In this document: positions 13,001 to 26,000 of the stretch, piece after piece | Position numbering within the stretch: position 1 is the first letter of the stretch | Layout: the number at the start of each line of letters is the position of its first letter | NCBI GenBank assembly: GCA_944470555.2 | Contig: OX104134.1 | Coordinates: 56,969,890-57,033,889, forward strand | From: Heterobilharzia americana | Taxonomy: Eukaryota; Platyhelminthes; Trematoda; Strigeidida; Schistosomatidae | DNA: 64,000 bases | Direction of reading: 5' to 3' | Notes under the pieces: model-generated | Database searches by the model: none | What the model saw: only the letters and a program-made list of their open reading frames with translations | Told to the model about the DNA's origin: nothing | Program-made: the position numbers and the translations under genes

Positions 13001-16000
13001 CCTGATTTAAATGCATCCCTGGCTCCTTTTAAGGTTACATGCATGATTCCAGTCAAGGAATTGAGCACGCCGATTAAAAATTTATTGCAGGTTAACAGTG
13101 TTACACCACTTTGTGGTGAAAATACCATCTTTAAAAAGGGTTGATAAAGCATATATGGTCGTCGTCGACGTGTTAGTCTGACACCAGTTGCGTCCAAAAT
13201 GTTGACTGCTATCACACTTCACAGGAGTTAAAAACTTATTTGAGGACTTCAATTGGGTAAAGATGACATTCTGGATGCAATGATAATGTGTTCACCTGCT
13301 GAAAAATGTGTGAACGCCATCACATCCAATGCAGGTCAACGATTGTTTCGCATCCTGATATAAGAGATGTCTTTGATTCGTTAGATGACACAGAGCTTTG
13401 TGGTTTCCTACTAGACAGGAGTGTCCTTGAGATGCTCACCAATATCTTGATGGCCTCATATGAAAACAAATCAGACGAATTGTAAGCGAACAACTGCTTC
13501 TCTCTGGTGTTCTGAAGTAGTGGAACATGGTTGTCTGATTCCTGCATTTCTTCTTAGTTTTACCATGGATGACATTTGTCAGATGTCTGTGAGGGAATCA
13601 CATGGTTATGACGATGTATATCGAATACAACGAGAAAAACATTCTGACTGAGGGTTTCCGGATATCATATTCTAGAAGTTTGACCATATACAAGCTACCG
13701 AGATTGGAATTAGTCAGCTGGCTCTGTATATCCTCAAGTATAATAACGCTTTGCATCGTCGAAGTGCAGCAGACTTCGAAAGATTGGTAAAATGTTCAGC
13801 TTGTAAACACTCTTGATGGGAAGCTGACAGAGGTAATCATAATGTCCATGTATCTGGGTTATCGTTTGTATGCTGATGAGTGGACGGCCGATGATATTCT
13901 AAACTGTTTTGAAGACCAGATTGGAATATACCGATTCGAACAATCTTCGAGGCGATCTCAGCGTCAATGTGACCGTTTAAGGTAGTATACACCTCATCAA
14001 TGCAAACAGTTATACTCGACACCAATGAGATATGGTCCCTTAAAGATGGAAATGTTCGCCAACTGTGTTTGTTTGATCATAACCATCTCCTTAAAATTAT
14101 TGTTACAGGTTGGGGGGGGGGGGGAATCATACGAACAGCTCCAGGGTCAGATGCCAAATGTGTTGGTTTGAAGATCCTCATTTAATAATTGATGTTATCT
14201 TGAGATTTATTGGCTTGAACATGTGTGACAACTGATTACCCAGGGGTTTCCCCAATTTTCGCTGCCCAGAGAAGTAGATAGCAGGAGCGATGAGATGGTT
14301 ATATTGCGATATGGTACAGTACAATGGATGATTCATTTGTTATTTCAGCATCTGTTTATGTATCTCTGATTAAAGTTCACAATATCATATGTCAGAGTGA
14401 CTTCAGATGCCATGTATATCTTAAGAATAGTAACAATGGCGTTAAAATGAGATTTTCTTGTTTTTTCTGTTGCCAAAAGGTAAAACAAAAGTACTAAAAG
14501 CTCTTATCTCTGCGTTAAGCCTTCCTCTTAATTTGGCTTTCCTACTTTAATGTGTTTATAATATTGTAATGTTATTTCGTGTAAGACGCTTCTTTTTGCT
14601 AACAATGCCATCCTTTTTTTTAAAACAAAAGTAAAACCTCTTTTATGATCCACTTTTAGTCAACGTATAGGGGAAAAAACAATACTACTACGTTTTACGT
14701 ATTATATTCCACAAGAAAGTAAAGCTTGAAAGCATTGTAGAGACCAAAGAAATCACTTCAAAGAGCGGACAATAGTTTTAACCTCCGCTGATACTTAAAT
14801 GTAGCGGGTTCGAATAAAAAGGATAACCTTGGTGCTATTGATTTGAAGCGCAGTGAAAAAGAGATATGACTGTCACAAAAAATGAACAAATATCTGCCAG
14901 CCAGAGTTTCAGTGTTTGCAAAAAGTTATTGAAATAGCTTTGGAAGTGTTACTGATGATGGATGATAACGATGACGCATCGATTGAAAATACTGAGGCAT
15001 TATACACAACCTCACTACACCACAACACATTCATCTCGATAAATGCAGCTATAAACGCTATTGAGTGATGGCTATTGATATCACGAGTTAATTTTCTCTA
15101 ACAAATTGAAGACATAATTTCATCTCCCTACATCTTCTTAATGGACTATGGTTCCTAACCCCACTGATTATAGCAAGCTATTAAATCAACGTCGTTTAAC
15201 GGATTTACCAGATAGTGTCGAGCATCAGCAGTGTTTGTAAGATTGAGCAGCCATAATAACTAATTGACTAAATAATAATAAAAAGAGTTTCCCAATAGCC
15301 AGCTTGACAGAAAGGTGACGTAAAGTAACGTTGTCAGCTATGTACAAAAACCAGATTTCGTATATTTATTCGCTTAAACCGATGAACCTACCTTTTCAGA
15401 AACTTCATGCTTCTTTGGTGGTAGCAGACTACTGTTGTTTGGGGTAACCATACGTGGAGGTAGCTTGGGAGGCGTATCTGAGGGTGAATTCATTTCATTT
15501 GTTCCACATATTGTTGTATTCACGTTGTCGTCTGGAGTTTGAGCAAAAAAACTGCAGTATCACCTTTACCCAATTCCTTTGAAACATTTAATACAGGGGA
15601 ACTTATTACAGCTACGGAACTTGTTGCCTTTTTATTTGAATTACTTGTCGTTCGGTTGTTCTTTCGATTTACAGTTGTATTTAACGATTGAGGTCGGCTG
15701 TGAAAATTACGTAATAGGGAAAATATTTTCATGAGTACCTACCGGAAACACATAATATAATGTATAATGGTAATATCAGTTAAACTTTGTATTGAAAGTT
15801 TACAAAAAAGTTTCGTTTTCACTAGAAATGACGAAGCTTCTTTGTAAGCAAGAGCTTCTTAAGTTTCAGAAATCTCGAAGGATAGATGTTAAAAACTGAT
15901 AGTTTGAATAACTGAGGTAGTGGCTGTGGTAAGGGAATCAGACGTATTCCCAACAAACTGATTAACTTCGTTGATCACTCTTATTTGCAAAAATGAAGAA

Positions 16001-17311
16001 AAAACCTGATGTATTGATTTCTGGATAATCAGATGGACTGAGATAGTACCTAGAATCCCAAGACATATGAATATTAGATGTTTGAATATAGTTCAGAAGC
16101 CCCATTCTATTCCGTGGTTGAGATATGGTCTCTGAAAGTGAAAGATATGATGTCACAGGCTTTCTCTCATTAGTGTCTTCTCAGTATTTTTCGCATGTCG
16201 TGGAACTATAGAATAAAAATATGGTTTGAGTTTTATTTAATTCATCAACAGTTTTGTTGATTTGCAAGGTTATTTTAGCCCTAATCAACCTGTTTCTGGT
16301 GAAAGCTTATAACCAATACTACAAACCTGTATGACACTCACTAACATGTAACATTTTGGCATTGGTCAGGTATCCCAACATCGATGAGTGGAAGAACACA
16401 GTTTGCATCATTTTACTTTATTTCATTCTACATCTGCGCGAGAACATAAAAATGTCACGAGTTTTCAGATATGTTTATGAATAGTAGGAGGCTGGAAACA
16501 GTTTAAGGTAACGACCGTAAGTAGATAAAGTCATGAAGTAGCACCAACTGAAGTGGTTTGTATGTGACCCCCTATGAAGTATAATGCTAGTGAAGTTAGA
16601 TTAGATTAGAAGAAAAATTATAGACAGTAGAATCTTGATATGATACAGGTTTATGAGGATACTGACAATCAACCACAATGAAGTAGGAATTTTCTAACTA
16701 CGTAGTTGTAGTCTTCCAAGATTACAGCAGCTAATCGTCAAAGGCGGTGTGCAATATGCTTAAAACTAGATAAAAACGATTTTAATCTGATTGTTTCGTA
16801 AAATCTCTGCACTTCAGAATGTTCTACTAATATATTCATATATGAATATTCATTCTATGAATTTATATAATTGTTGTGGTTCGCTCTTTCCTGTCGATGA
16901 ACTTGTTCTCCTCTCTTATGGATCATGAAATGTTGACTTGATGAGTCTTTGTGTGCGGTTTAATGCTATAATGTTTTTACACCTAAATACAAGGTTCCTA
17001 CTTATGGTATACAGTGTGGAGTACTATATTATAATACGCTAAGAATAGATGCCGCTTACAACCCAGTAGATAAAGCTTTTATTTAGCTATAAAACAGTGT
17101 TAATTAGTACTTTGACTTTTTTTAAATACAGCCTCTGTGTGTTTTGTTATAGAGAAGAGAAATACAGCGGTATATTAACTGCGAACTGGCTGCATACTGA
17201 CGTTTGTATTACATTTCACTGAATGTATGTTGTCTGATAAATAGTTTCCATCCGTGTCGTCTAGGTTTTACATTTCCAATATAATGGGAAACGAAGCCAA
17301 TGAAAGGAATG

Positions 17312-17355
<44 letters not shown>

Positions 17356-20300
17356 TACCAGTCTTTTGTCCTATATAACTGTCTTTTTATTCTGATATTC
17401 TTTCACTTTATTCGTGGGGCAATCACCAATTATAAGTATCTTTGGTAATATCGAACTGACCATGTAAGTCAATTTTTTTATATCTGGACAATTACTTTTT
17501 CAAACAAATCTTCCATGTAACACCTTTTCCTTCACTGGTACTTAACAAAATAGTGGTAGATATCTTAAATAAAGTAGACCATCCAAATTAAGTAAAATTA
17601 TTACCATAGTGAACGGACTGACAGCTGACATACTCAGAACACTGTTCCCTCCCTTGTAAACCGTTTTGAAACCAAATGAAAATAATTAAGCAGTAATTTT
17701 TGATAATCTACCTCGACTGGTTAACTAGTTCAGTAGTTACCAGCCGGTCCTAAGCTCAGGTAAAGAGGGAAGGTTGGGCATAGGGCTAGCAACCCTACCA
17801 CGTAAAACCAATCCAACCGATAAAGAAACTTCAAAGCACAGAAGAAATATAAAAAATAAAAATAAAATTATTCCTTGCTGGAATCGGAGAGACGAAATGA
17901 CGCCGGTTGGTGAAAGCCTTCAGGAAGCCAATTGGCCAATGTGTCTTCTCATCTCTCGATGAAAGCGAAAGTCAACATGAGGACATGCAATGTCCGCACC
18001 CTGTTTGAACCTAGCAAGGCAGCTCAGATTGCAAACGAGATGAGAAGGTGTAGCATTGAAGTGCTTGGGATTTGCGAAAGCAGGTGGAATGGAAGTGGAC
18101 TCTCCAAACTGTCAACTGGAGAGTCAATAATCTACTCCGATATTGTCACCCAGACGACAACTACGAGCACACTGAATTCTGAAGTGGCTCTCATGATGTC
18201 CCTGAGAGCACCGAAGGCTCTCATACAGTGGGAACCAATCTCCTCCAGCATCAGGATCATGACAGCAAGAGTCAACTCAAAAGGAAGGAAGGAAGGTCAC
18301 AATCATACAATGCTACGCTACGCTACACACCTACAAATAATGCAGATGAAGAGAAAAGGAGGAATTCTACAAACAACTCCAATCAGTACTGAACAAGACC
18401 CCACCCCAGTTGGCGACATCCAAATTCTAATGGGCGACATGAATGCCAAACTGGGAGCGGACAGCACAGGAAGAGAACTAAACATGAACCCTGGAAGTCT
18501 TCGAAAGAGATGAGAAAAGAAACCTACATAACCTTATTAGGAACGAAGAAGAAAGAAGATAAGGAGTGGATCACGATGGACATATGGAAGCTGATAAAGC
18601 AGGGAGAGGAGGATGGTGAAGCAGAAGATGAACCAGTGAAGGACGCACAACGAGAAGAGGAACCGAGTACAATGTATAAAACACTACACAAAGAAGTGAA
18701 GAAGAGTGTCCGGAAAGACAAGAGGCACTTCTACGAAACACTGGCAAGTGAAGCAGAACAGGCTGCAGGTAGGAGAGCCTGACAACATTGTATCAAATAA
18801 CCAGGTTACTATCTGGGAAGAGATCAACCAATGAAAGATAGTGAACGAAACCTAGTTACCAAAGGAGAGAAACAAAGAAAACAATGGGCTGACCACTTCA
18901 AAAAGCTCTTGGATCGACCACCACCTGCAGCCACAGAACTACAAGTGAACCCAAGCCCTCAGACGAAAGTCGAAGTCCTGAATACCATAAGGTTACTTAA
19001 ATGCAGGAAAGCAGCAGGACAAGATGGAATCCCACCAGAAGCACTGAGAGCAGACGCAGGGACAACAGCGGACATGCTCACACCACTATTGCGGAAGGTC
19101 TGGAAGAAAGGGAAGATACCTGGCGATTGGAAGAAGGGTTGCCTTGTCAAACTGCCGAAGAAGGGCAACCTAAGTCTTTGCAAAAACTGGCGCGGAATCA
19201 TGTTCCTGTCCCTGTCCACACCAAGCAAAATATTAAGCCGCATCATCCTGGGAAGACTAAGGGATACGCCGGATTCAAAACTACGACCGGGACAGGCTGG
19301 CTGGCTGGCTGGATTCAGGAGAACAAATCATATGCGGACCAAATTGCAACGCCACTCTACGCATCATCATAGAACAGAGTATAGAATGTCAGTCAACTCC
19401 CTACCTCAACTTCATCGACTTTGAGAAGGCCTTCGACGGCGTCGATCGAGAAGTAATTTGGCAAGCAGTTGCTTCAACACTACGGAATACCACAAACCTT
19501 TATCAATCTCATTCAACAACTATATGAAGACGCCACATGCCAAGTAATTCACAATGGAAGCTCAGTTCATTGATGCTTTTGAAGTGAAGACAGGAGTAAA
19601 ACAAAGCTGCCGCCTACTATCTATCACCGATGATATTCCTGACTGTAGTGGACTGGATCATGCAACAAACTGTGAGGAGCGAGAAGACGGGCATACGCTG
19701 GACCGGGGAAAAGAACCTAGAAGATTTGGATTTCGCGATGACTTGTGTCCAATGTCACACAAACGTGAAGATCTACAGGCGAAAACTAACAAGTTGACAG
19801 AAGAGGCGAGGCAGTGAAGGGAGACAGGACTTCAAGTGAACGTAGAGAAGACAGAGGTGATGAAGATACCCAACCAACACCACCACCACCAACAACAACA
19901 ACAACAAGCTCCGATCACCATGAACGGGAGAAACTTGAAGGAAGCAGCCTCTTTCACCTATCTAGGTAGCACTGTTTCACTACAGGCAGCACAGATGAGG
20001 ATGTCAAAGTCAGGATGGGAAAAGCAAGACAGGCGTTCATTAGCCTGAGACCAGTATGGAGACCTTTCGCACTCAGCATAAAGCGCGAACAAGATCGGAT
20101 TTTCAATACCACTGTCAAGTCAGTGCTTCTATATAGTTCAGAGACGGCGTGTTACGAAAGGGATTTCCAACAAACTACAGACATTCATCAACAACTGCCT
20201 ACGCTCGTTACTGAAGCTCAGATGGCCAGAATACTACGAATAAGCAACAAGGAACTCTGGCAACGAACAAATCAAGAACCTATCGCTCAACAAATATACA

Positions 20301-21999
20301 GAAGGAAGTGGAGATGGATTGAGCATACACTGGGAAGACCATTCGGGGACATCACACGCCAGGAACTCGAGTTGAACCCAGATGGGAAACGATGAGTTGG
20401 CGTCCCAGCTGAGGGTGACATGGGAGAGATCGTGTGAGGGAGAAATGAGAGCTTGTGGGCTGTCGTGGAGCCAAGTTCAAAAGATTGCAGAGGAGAGAGT
20501 GCACTGGGGACGTGCTACTGAAGCCCTGTGTTCCACTAGGACGCAAAGGACAAATAATAATAATAATTTTTGATAATCAGATTTACTTTGAAATCAAATG
20601 AGAATTTAGGCAACAACGGCAAAAAACAGTAGGTTATACCAGTCACAATGAAGTTATGTAGATACCATTTATTCTTTTTATTTATTGGTGGTCTTAATTA
20701 CTTGGAAACATCAGCAAACATTTAGCCCGAATCCTACGTAGGTTAACAATGTTGTTTAAGAGATGTATCTGGACAAAATTTATCGTTCACAACTTTGAAA
20801 TTAGTTCCTGCAGCTTTAATGTTTTTCACTTGACCTACATAACTAAATTAAACAAACTCAAGTAATATATAACAGTCAGCCATGATTGCTTGAACATTGC
20901 CACTGACTAATTTTCACTTGCATTTGTTAGCGTACGACAGTAAACTCCAGTATGTGTCTCCTTCCATTCCGTACTCACAGATGAAATATCCCAGCTCCCC
21001 CCCCTTGAGTTTCAGTGTCACTGATGAGACCTGAATACAATAACGACCATGAACTCTGCTCAATAACATACAGTTACAGTAAGTCAATAGCCTAGCAGAA
21101 AACAGCTTGAATTTAAAAGTGAGGAATATTGAGTTCATGTTTTAGTGAAAGCGAAAAATTCGAACTACATGGATGCGACTAACTTCTGGAATAGACAAAA
21201 AGGTCTCCACACCGAATTTTATAACCGGTGACTGCAAAAACTAATCTTGGAAACAAAATGTAAAAAACACCGTTCGGTGTGGTTTAATCAACCAAATGCG
21301 TTCAAATCACTTGAAACATAACTGCACCACCACGTTTCCAGCTTCTCTATAAGCCAAAAAACTGTTTTGAAAGTTTATTTAGTGCCAATTTACTGTCAGC
21401 TCCACAAAATTATTTGTGGAACTAAGGCTCGTGAAAGGAGTATTATTCAAAAATGGATTCAAGCGTCTTGGCTTTAGATGCTGGCGGTACATCGACAAGA
21501 AGTCGTAGACTTAGATTTTGTGTTCATTGGGACTTACAAGTAAGGTATATCTGCAATAATGAGGAAACTGGTGTTCCCCAGTACCTTGAACCTGTATCAC
21601 AAAGTGCTGAAATCAAATACTCGTCCCCAAACTATGCATGCCACGAATAAACCGCTTTAAGAATGGATTATCTAAATGAACTGGTCATCAGTGGTTAAGC
21701 GATGTGGCTGTCTTGTCTTTAGTGCTTAACATTGACAGAAGTCTGTTGACCAGCATCTAACACAAAAATACAGTGTACCACAGTGTACCATCATTTATCT
21801 TAGTAGTCACATTACAAAATTCATCAACAAACTTTATCTTGTGCTGATTACTTGGGATTAGACACTTAAATCGATTACCTACTGGTGATGGGTTCTTTTC
21901 CGAACTCTGGTGTTCTTGTGTGAGTATTCATGAGGGTGAATGAGTTTGTTAAGAAGTACGAACAACTATGATGACCAGCACCCAAAAATGTCAAATATA

Positions 22000-22059
<60 letters not shown>

Positions 22060-22939
22060 TTCTGACTACCAAAAACAGTCCAACATGAGAAGAAATGCAA
22101 GGAAATGGTAAAAAGAATTACGAAAAAGCGATAATCTGTTGGGGGCAGTTTTTTCTTCACATTCTTGGTTGCAAATTCATCTTATAATATTTTTATTCTA
22201 TTCAAGAGTTTAAAGTGAACATAAGTAAATAACGAGTTACTTAGAACCTACTTTGCAATCTCCTTTTTGTGGGTTTGTAAAGACTGCGTAGGATGGGTTC
22301 CACTAGCAGTGGATACAGCAATAACGTGGTCCATCGGCTTGAAACGAGTATTTGTTGTTGATACAGCCTGGTTCCGTGAATTCAATCGAGGAGGAAGTGG
22401 TGGAGGTATTGGAGTAAGTTTTTTGTTAACTTGTTCTGTTTTACATCCTCCAGAAGGGCTGGATCTTGAGTCAGGGGGTAATAAACATTCATCTACATTT
22501 TTTGCTTTTGGACTTTGAGCGATTGGTGTAGTCTGACGGTGAGACATCCTTCCAGCGAAGCATTTCTCTTCTATAAAAAAGTAAACAAGTGGTTGCGCGA
22601 AAATTGGTAGTCGGCAAGTTAAGTTCCGATTTCAGTTTGGAAGTTTATAGGATTGGTTGATTGATTTTAAGGTAGTACTCACCACTAGCCGCCATCAGTT
22701 GCAGAACCACTGGAAACCTGAGAGCCATAGACAGCCGTTTTGTCCTAGTGTGAGACTCATCAGCAGCGAACCGCCCTTCCTTACCGGAGGTCAGACCCAG
22801 GACCGTAAGGTCTAGCGGCGAGCGCATCAATCATTCAACCAATGGATCAGGATCCAACGGTCAGATGGCTGCATTGCTAAAAACATATGAGAGCATGCCT
22901 TTTGAGGAAAGCACATGCCGGTCATTTGTTCGATAACCG

Positions 22940-23002
<63 letters not shown>

Positions 23003-26000
23003 AAAGGCCTACAACACAATATTCTTATTACCATTGTCAACATTAACGACTTCCCATAATATACATAGAGCTATCGCTTATTGACCTAGGTGTCCGGCCT
23101 TCAACCACTAGGTCACGGGTCCGAATCCCGTTCTGCCTACCAACGTCTGGGTATTATCAGTAGTCCGCACACAACACTTGTGGCTCACTGTGCGCTGCAC
23201 GAATGTGCACGTGATTACTGAGTTCATTTCGCATTGTCCGTTCGTCCTCATACTATAAAGTAAAAAGTTGAGTTAAAATATTGTGCTTACCTGAAACACA
23301 TAACTGGGGTTCGTTATATGCAGAGGTATCCTGATTATACGTAACTTGCTCTCGTAAACCATAATTTGGCTGATTCTGTGTCAGTCCAACGTTTGAATTT
23401 ATCGGTAATGCAAAGTTTTGTGCAGAAATACTTGATACAGTGCTTGGTTGCCATATTTCACTAAATGCACACGAATTACTACTAGGCATCCGTGGTCCTG
23501 TACTTACAGATGGGCTCGCACCGGGAGGTTTACACTTGTACCTAAACAGGCTGAATTTGACGGAGAGCGTGTTGAGTGTAACAGAGGGTTATATGAAGTT
23601 GAGTTAGAAATAGTAGATCCAGAGGAAAAGTAAGGTGCTGGGACTGAAACCAGTGGTCCATATATATTGCCTGATGGAGAAACTTGATGCACTTGAATTT
23701 GATGAGGAGTTAAGTGCGACCCATAGCGATGTAGTATCTGACCGGGGACGGAAAAAGCGACTGAAACATAAAACTCCCTGCATCTTGTGCGCTGTGACTA
23801 TGAGTAAGCCTATGTGCGGATGAACTCCCATGCATCCTATCTGTTGTAGAAAAGTTTGGAAAAGCACCACTTGGATTGCAAGGAACATGATGCCCAGATA
23901 AACCAAGCGTATGTGGCGTCGGCATAGAACTACTCTGCAGAGACTCAGCAGTCCCATAAGTCCCTGAATGGCAGACTGGTGACGAAGCTGCACAGCCAGG
24001 TGAAGACGCATTTGAAGGGCAGTCAAACAACTATCAAAAAGAAGGAAAACATTAGGCTTTATATTTTTTTCTGCATAAAATTTAGAAAAACGATTGACAT
24101 AACATAACCGGATTAAATATTTTTTTATAGCTAATCATATGAATGCAGTACGTCTAAAATTGTCAGAGTATGAGATATCTTATGCTGTAACAGATGCACA
24201 CATCATCATTTTTAGAAAATACTTTCTCATAACGGTTACTTTTAATGAAGAAGCAACAAATGAGTTTCCCTAGAAACTCTTTTCTTCATAATCCACTCTC
24301 AAAAACCCTTGAGAAAAATGCATATCGGTGAAAACAAAGTTAAGACTATCACCAAATTACCTACCAGTTCTACAGTTTACCCGCATATTTAAACGTCTTA
24401 TAAAAAGAAAAAAGATCTTCGATTTTAACACAATGGGTATAAAAACATCAGTGATAATGAAGACCAATACTACAAATTTTATGCTCGAAACTCTCAGAGG
24501 TAAAAACAACAGAAGAGTCAAACGTTTTCATCTCCAATATTCAATTTTCGAACTATATTTGAAGTGAGTTAAATTTCCCAATGCAATTTTTTCTGGTATG
24601 TAATCTTTATTACTCATGTTACATGGCACAAGATATCCCAAATTATTCAAGCAGCACTGCACGATGATGTTATTTAAGGACTAGAAGTAAGAAATCCGTG
24701 AATGAAACAGATATAAAGCATGTACAATTTTAATTGATGATTAATTCAATTATGCACCTGGTATGCATACCCATTATCACAAAAATACATGGTATACTGA
24801 GGTAAATTTATACACAATGACACTATATTGATAGAAATACTTGTACCATCTTGGTTGTGTCGTGTTCTCTGAGATGGGTTGTTTAATCATATAGCTTCCA
24901 TTGTCTTTCTAGACAACATCAGCACTAACTAACCACTAGGATCAGAGAACACTATACAACCAAGATCACCCACCTGAGCTATAAATAATCTCTACCATTT
25001 CAAAATACTTGCGCCATGTTTTAGATAACGCATACAACACAAAGGAATCTGTCAAGAATTTCAGCTTTCCATAGATGCGTTGAAGGTTGAATCCTCTTTA
25101 ATTTTGCACAAAGCATCTCGGATAAATAATGAAACTTGTTGGATGTCTTTGCGGTAGATATGCTCGAACTGATTTCCTTAAAGGTGTCATTAGGAGTAAT
25201 GCTCCTGTATTTGGGAAGTATACCTTTATTTTAAAATATCGTATGGTTTAAAATAAGATACAAGGAGACTAGTATTAACGACAGAGGATAAAAGATAAAA
25301 TTCAAAAGAAAAATGATTAGTTTGTTAGCATTAATACAAGATGGAGATGTTTATATGAGAATTTGATGCATTGAGCAATTTCTACTTGATGTCAGTTTTA
25401 TTACAACTAGGAGCTTCAATTTCAACCAAATGCCTACAGTATGCCATTAATGTTTTGTATGTGGGCCAATGAGCACCGTTAGCTACAAAATAAGGACTGA
25501 TCCTGATAAAAAACTGAAAAGCCTCAACCAGTGGACATAAATACCAGGGAAAAGGTTTTTTACTGGGAAGAGCGGCAGTTTTGTTAATACTGATAAGGAA
25601 ATTAGACTTGAATAAGAATGTTAAAGATGGAAAAATATATGGACAAAACACATCTTTAGAGGTTTCACACGAACCTTTAGTCATGAACTTAGAAATACTT
25701 TGAATTAAATTCTACGGAAAACAGGATCAAATATAAAAGCTTGACATAAAAAAGCCCACGTCAACAGGATGGCTGTGCACATCTACAGAGTAAATAGAAA
25801 AGCCGTCTTATGAAAACCATTAACAGAGGGAAGACTTAAACCTATGATATCAAGACTCATGTTTTGAATAGTACTGTTGTGGACAGGCAAAGATTTCTTC
25901 CTCAAGACTCACAGCGGAAGGTTTTTCGTTCTTCACCTATTTTTATAATTCGCATTTATGTATCACTGTTTTTGAAGCGAATATACTCGAAGGATAAATA

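Noticed and set aside
13873..13900. CTGATGAGTGGACGG string resembling a hammerhead ribozyme core
   Set aside because: Schistosomes do carry hammerhead satellites, but here there is no CGAAA partner nor stems I/III, and the site lies in a decayed RT.
8551..14820. B-box-like strings at about 8551 and 14807
   Set aside because: No A box, anticodon arm or shared flanking sequence, so neither a tRNA nor a SINE copy is supported.
21453..21540. Plus-strand first-exon candidate (MDSSVLALDAGGTSTR) with a good donor
   Set aside because: The phrase recalls sugar-kinase ATPases, but only 29 codons are present and no partner exon was found.
22267..22518. Plus-strand 83-codon frame
   Set aside because: It is the shadow of the LATS exon at 22252-22570, which has matching splice phases on the other strand.
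21966..23043. Open frames rich in alternating Tyr-Ile
   Set aside because: They are translations of (TA)n microsatellites; the same holds at 17254-17448, 29287-29340 and 51556-51845.
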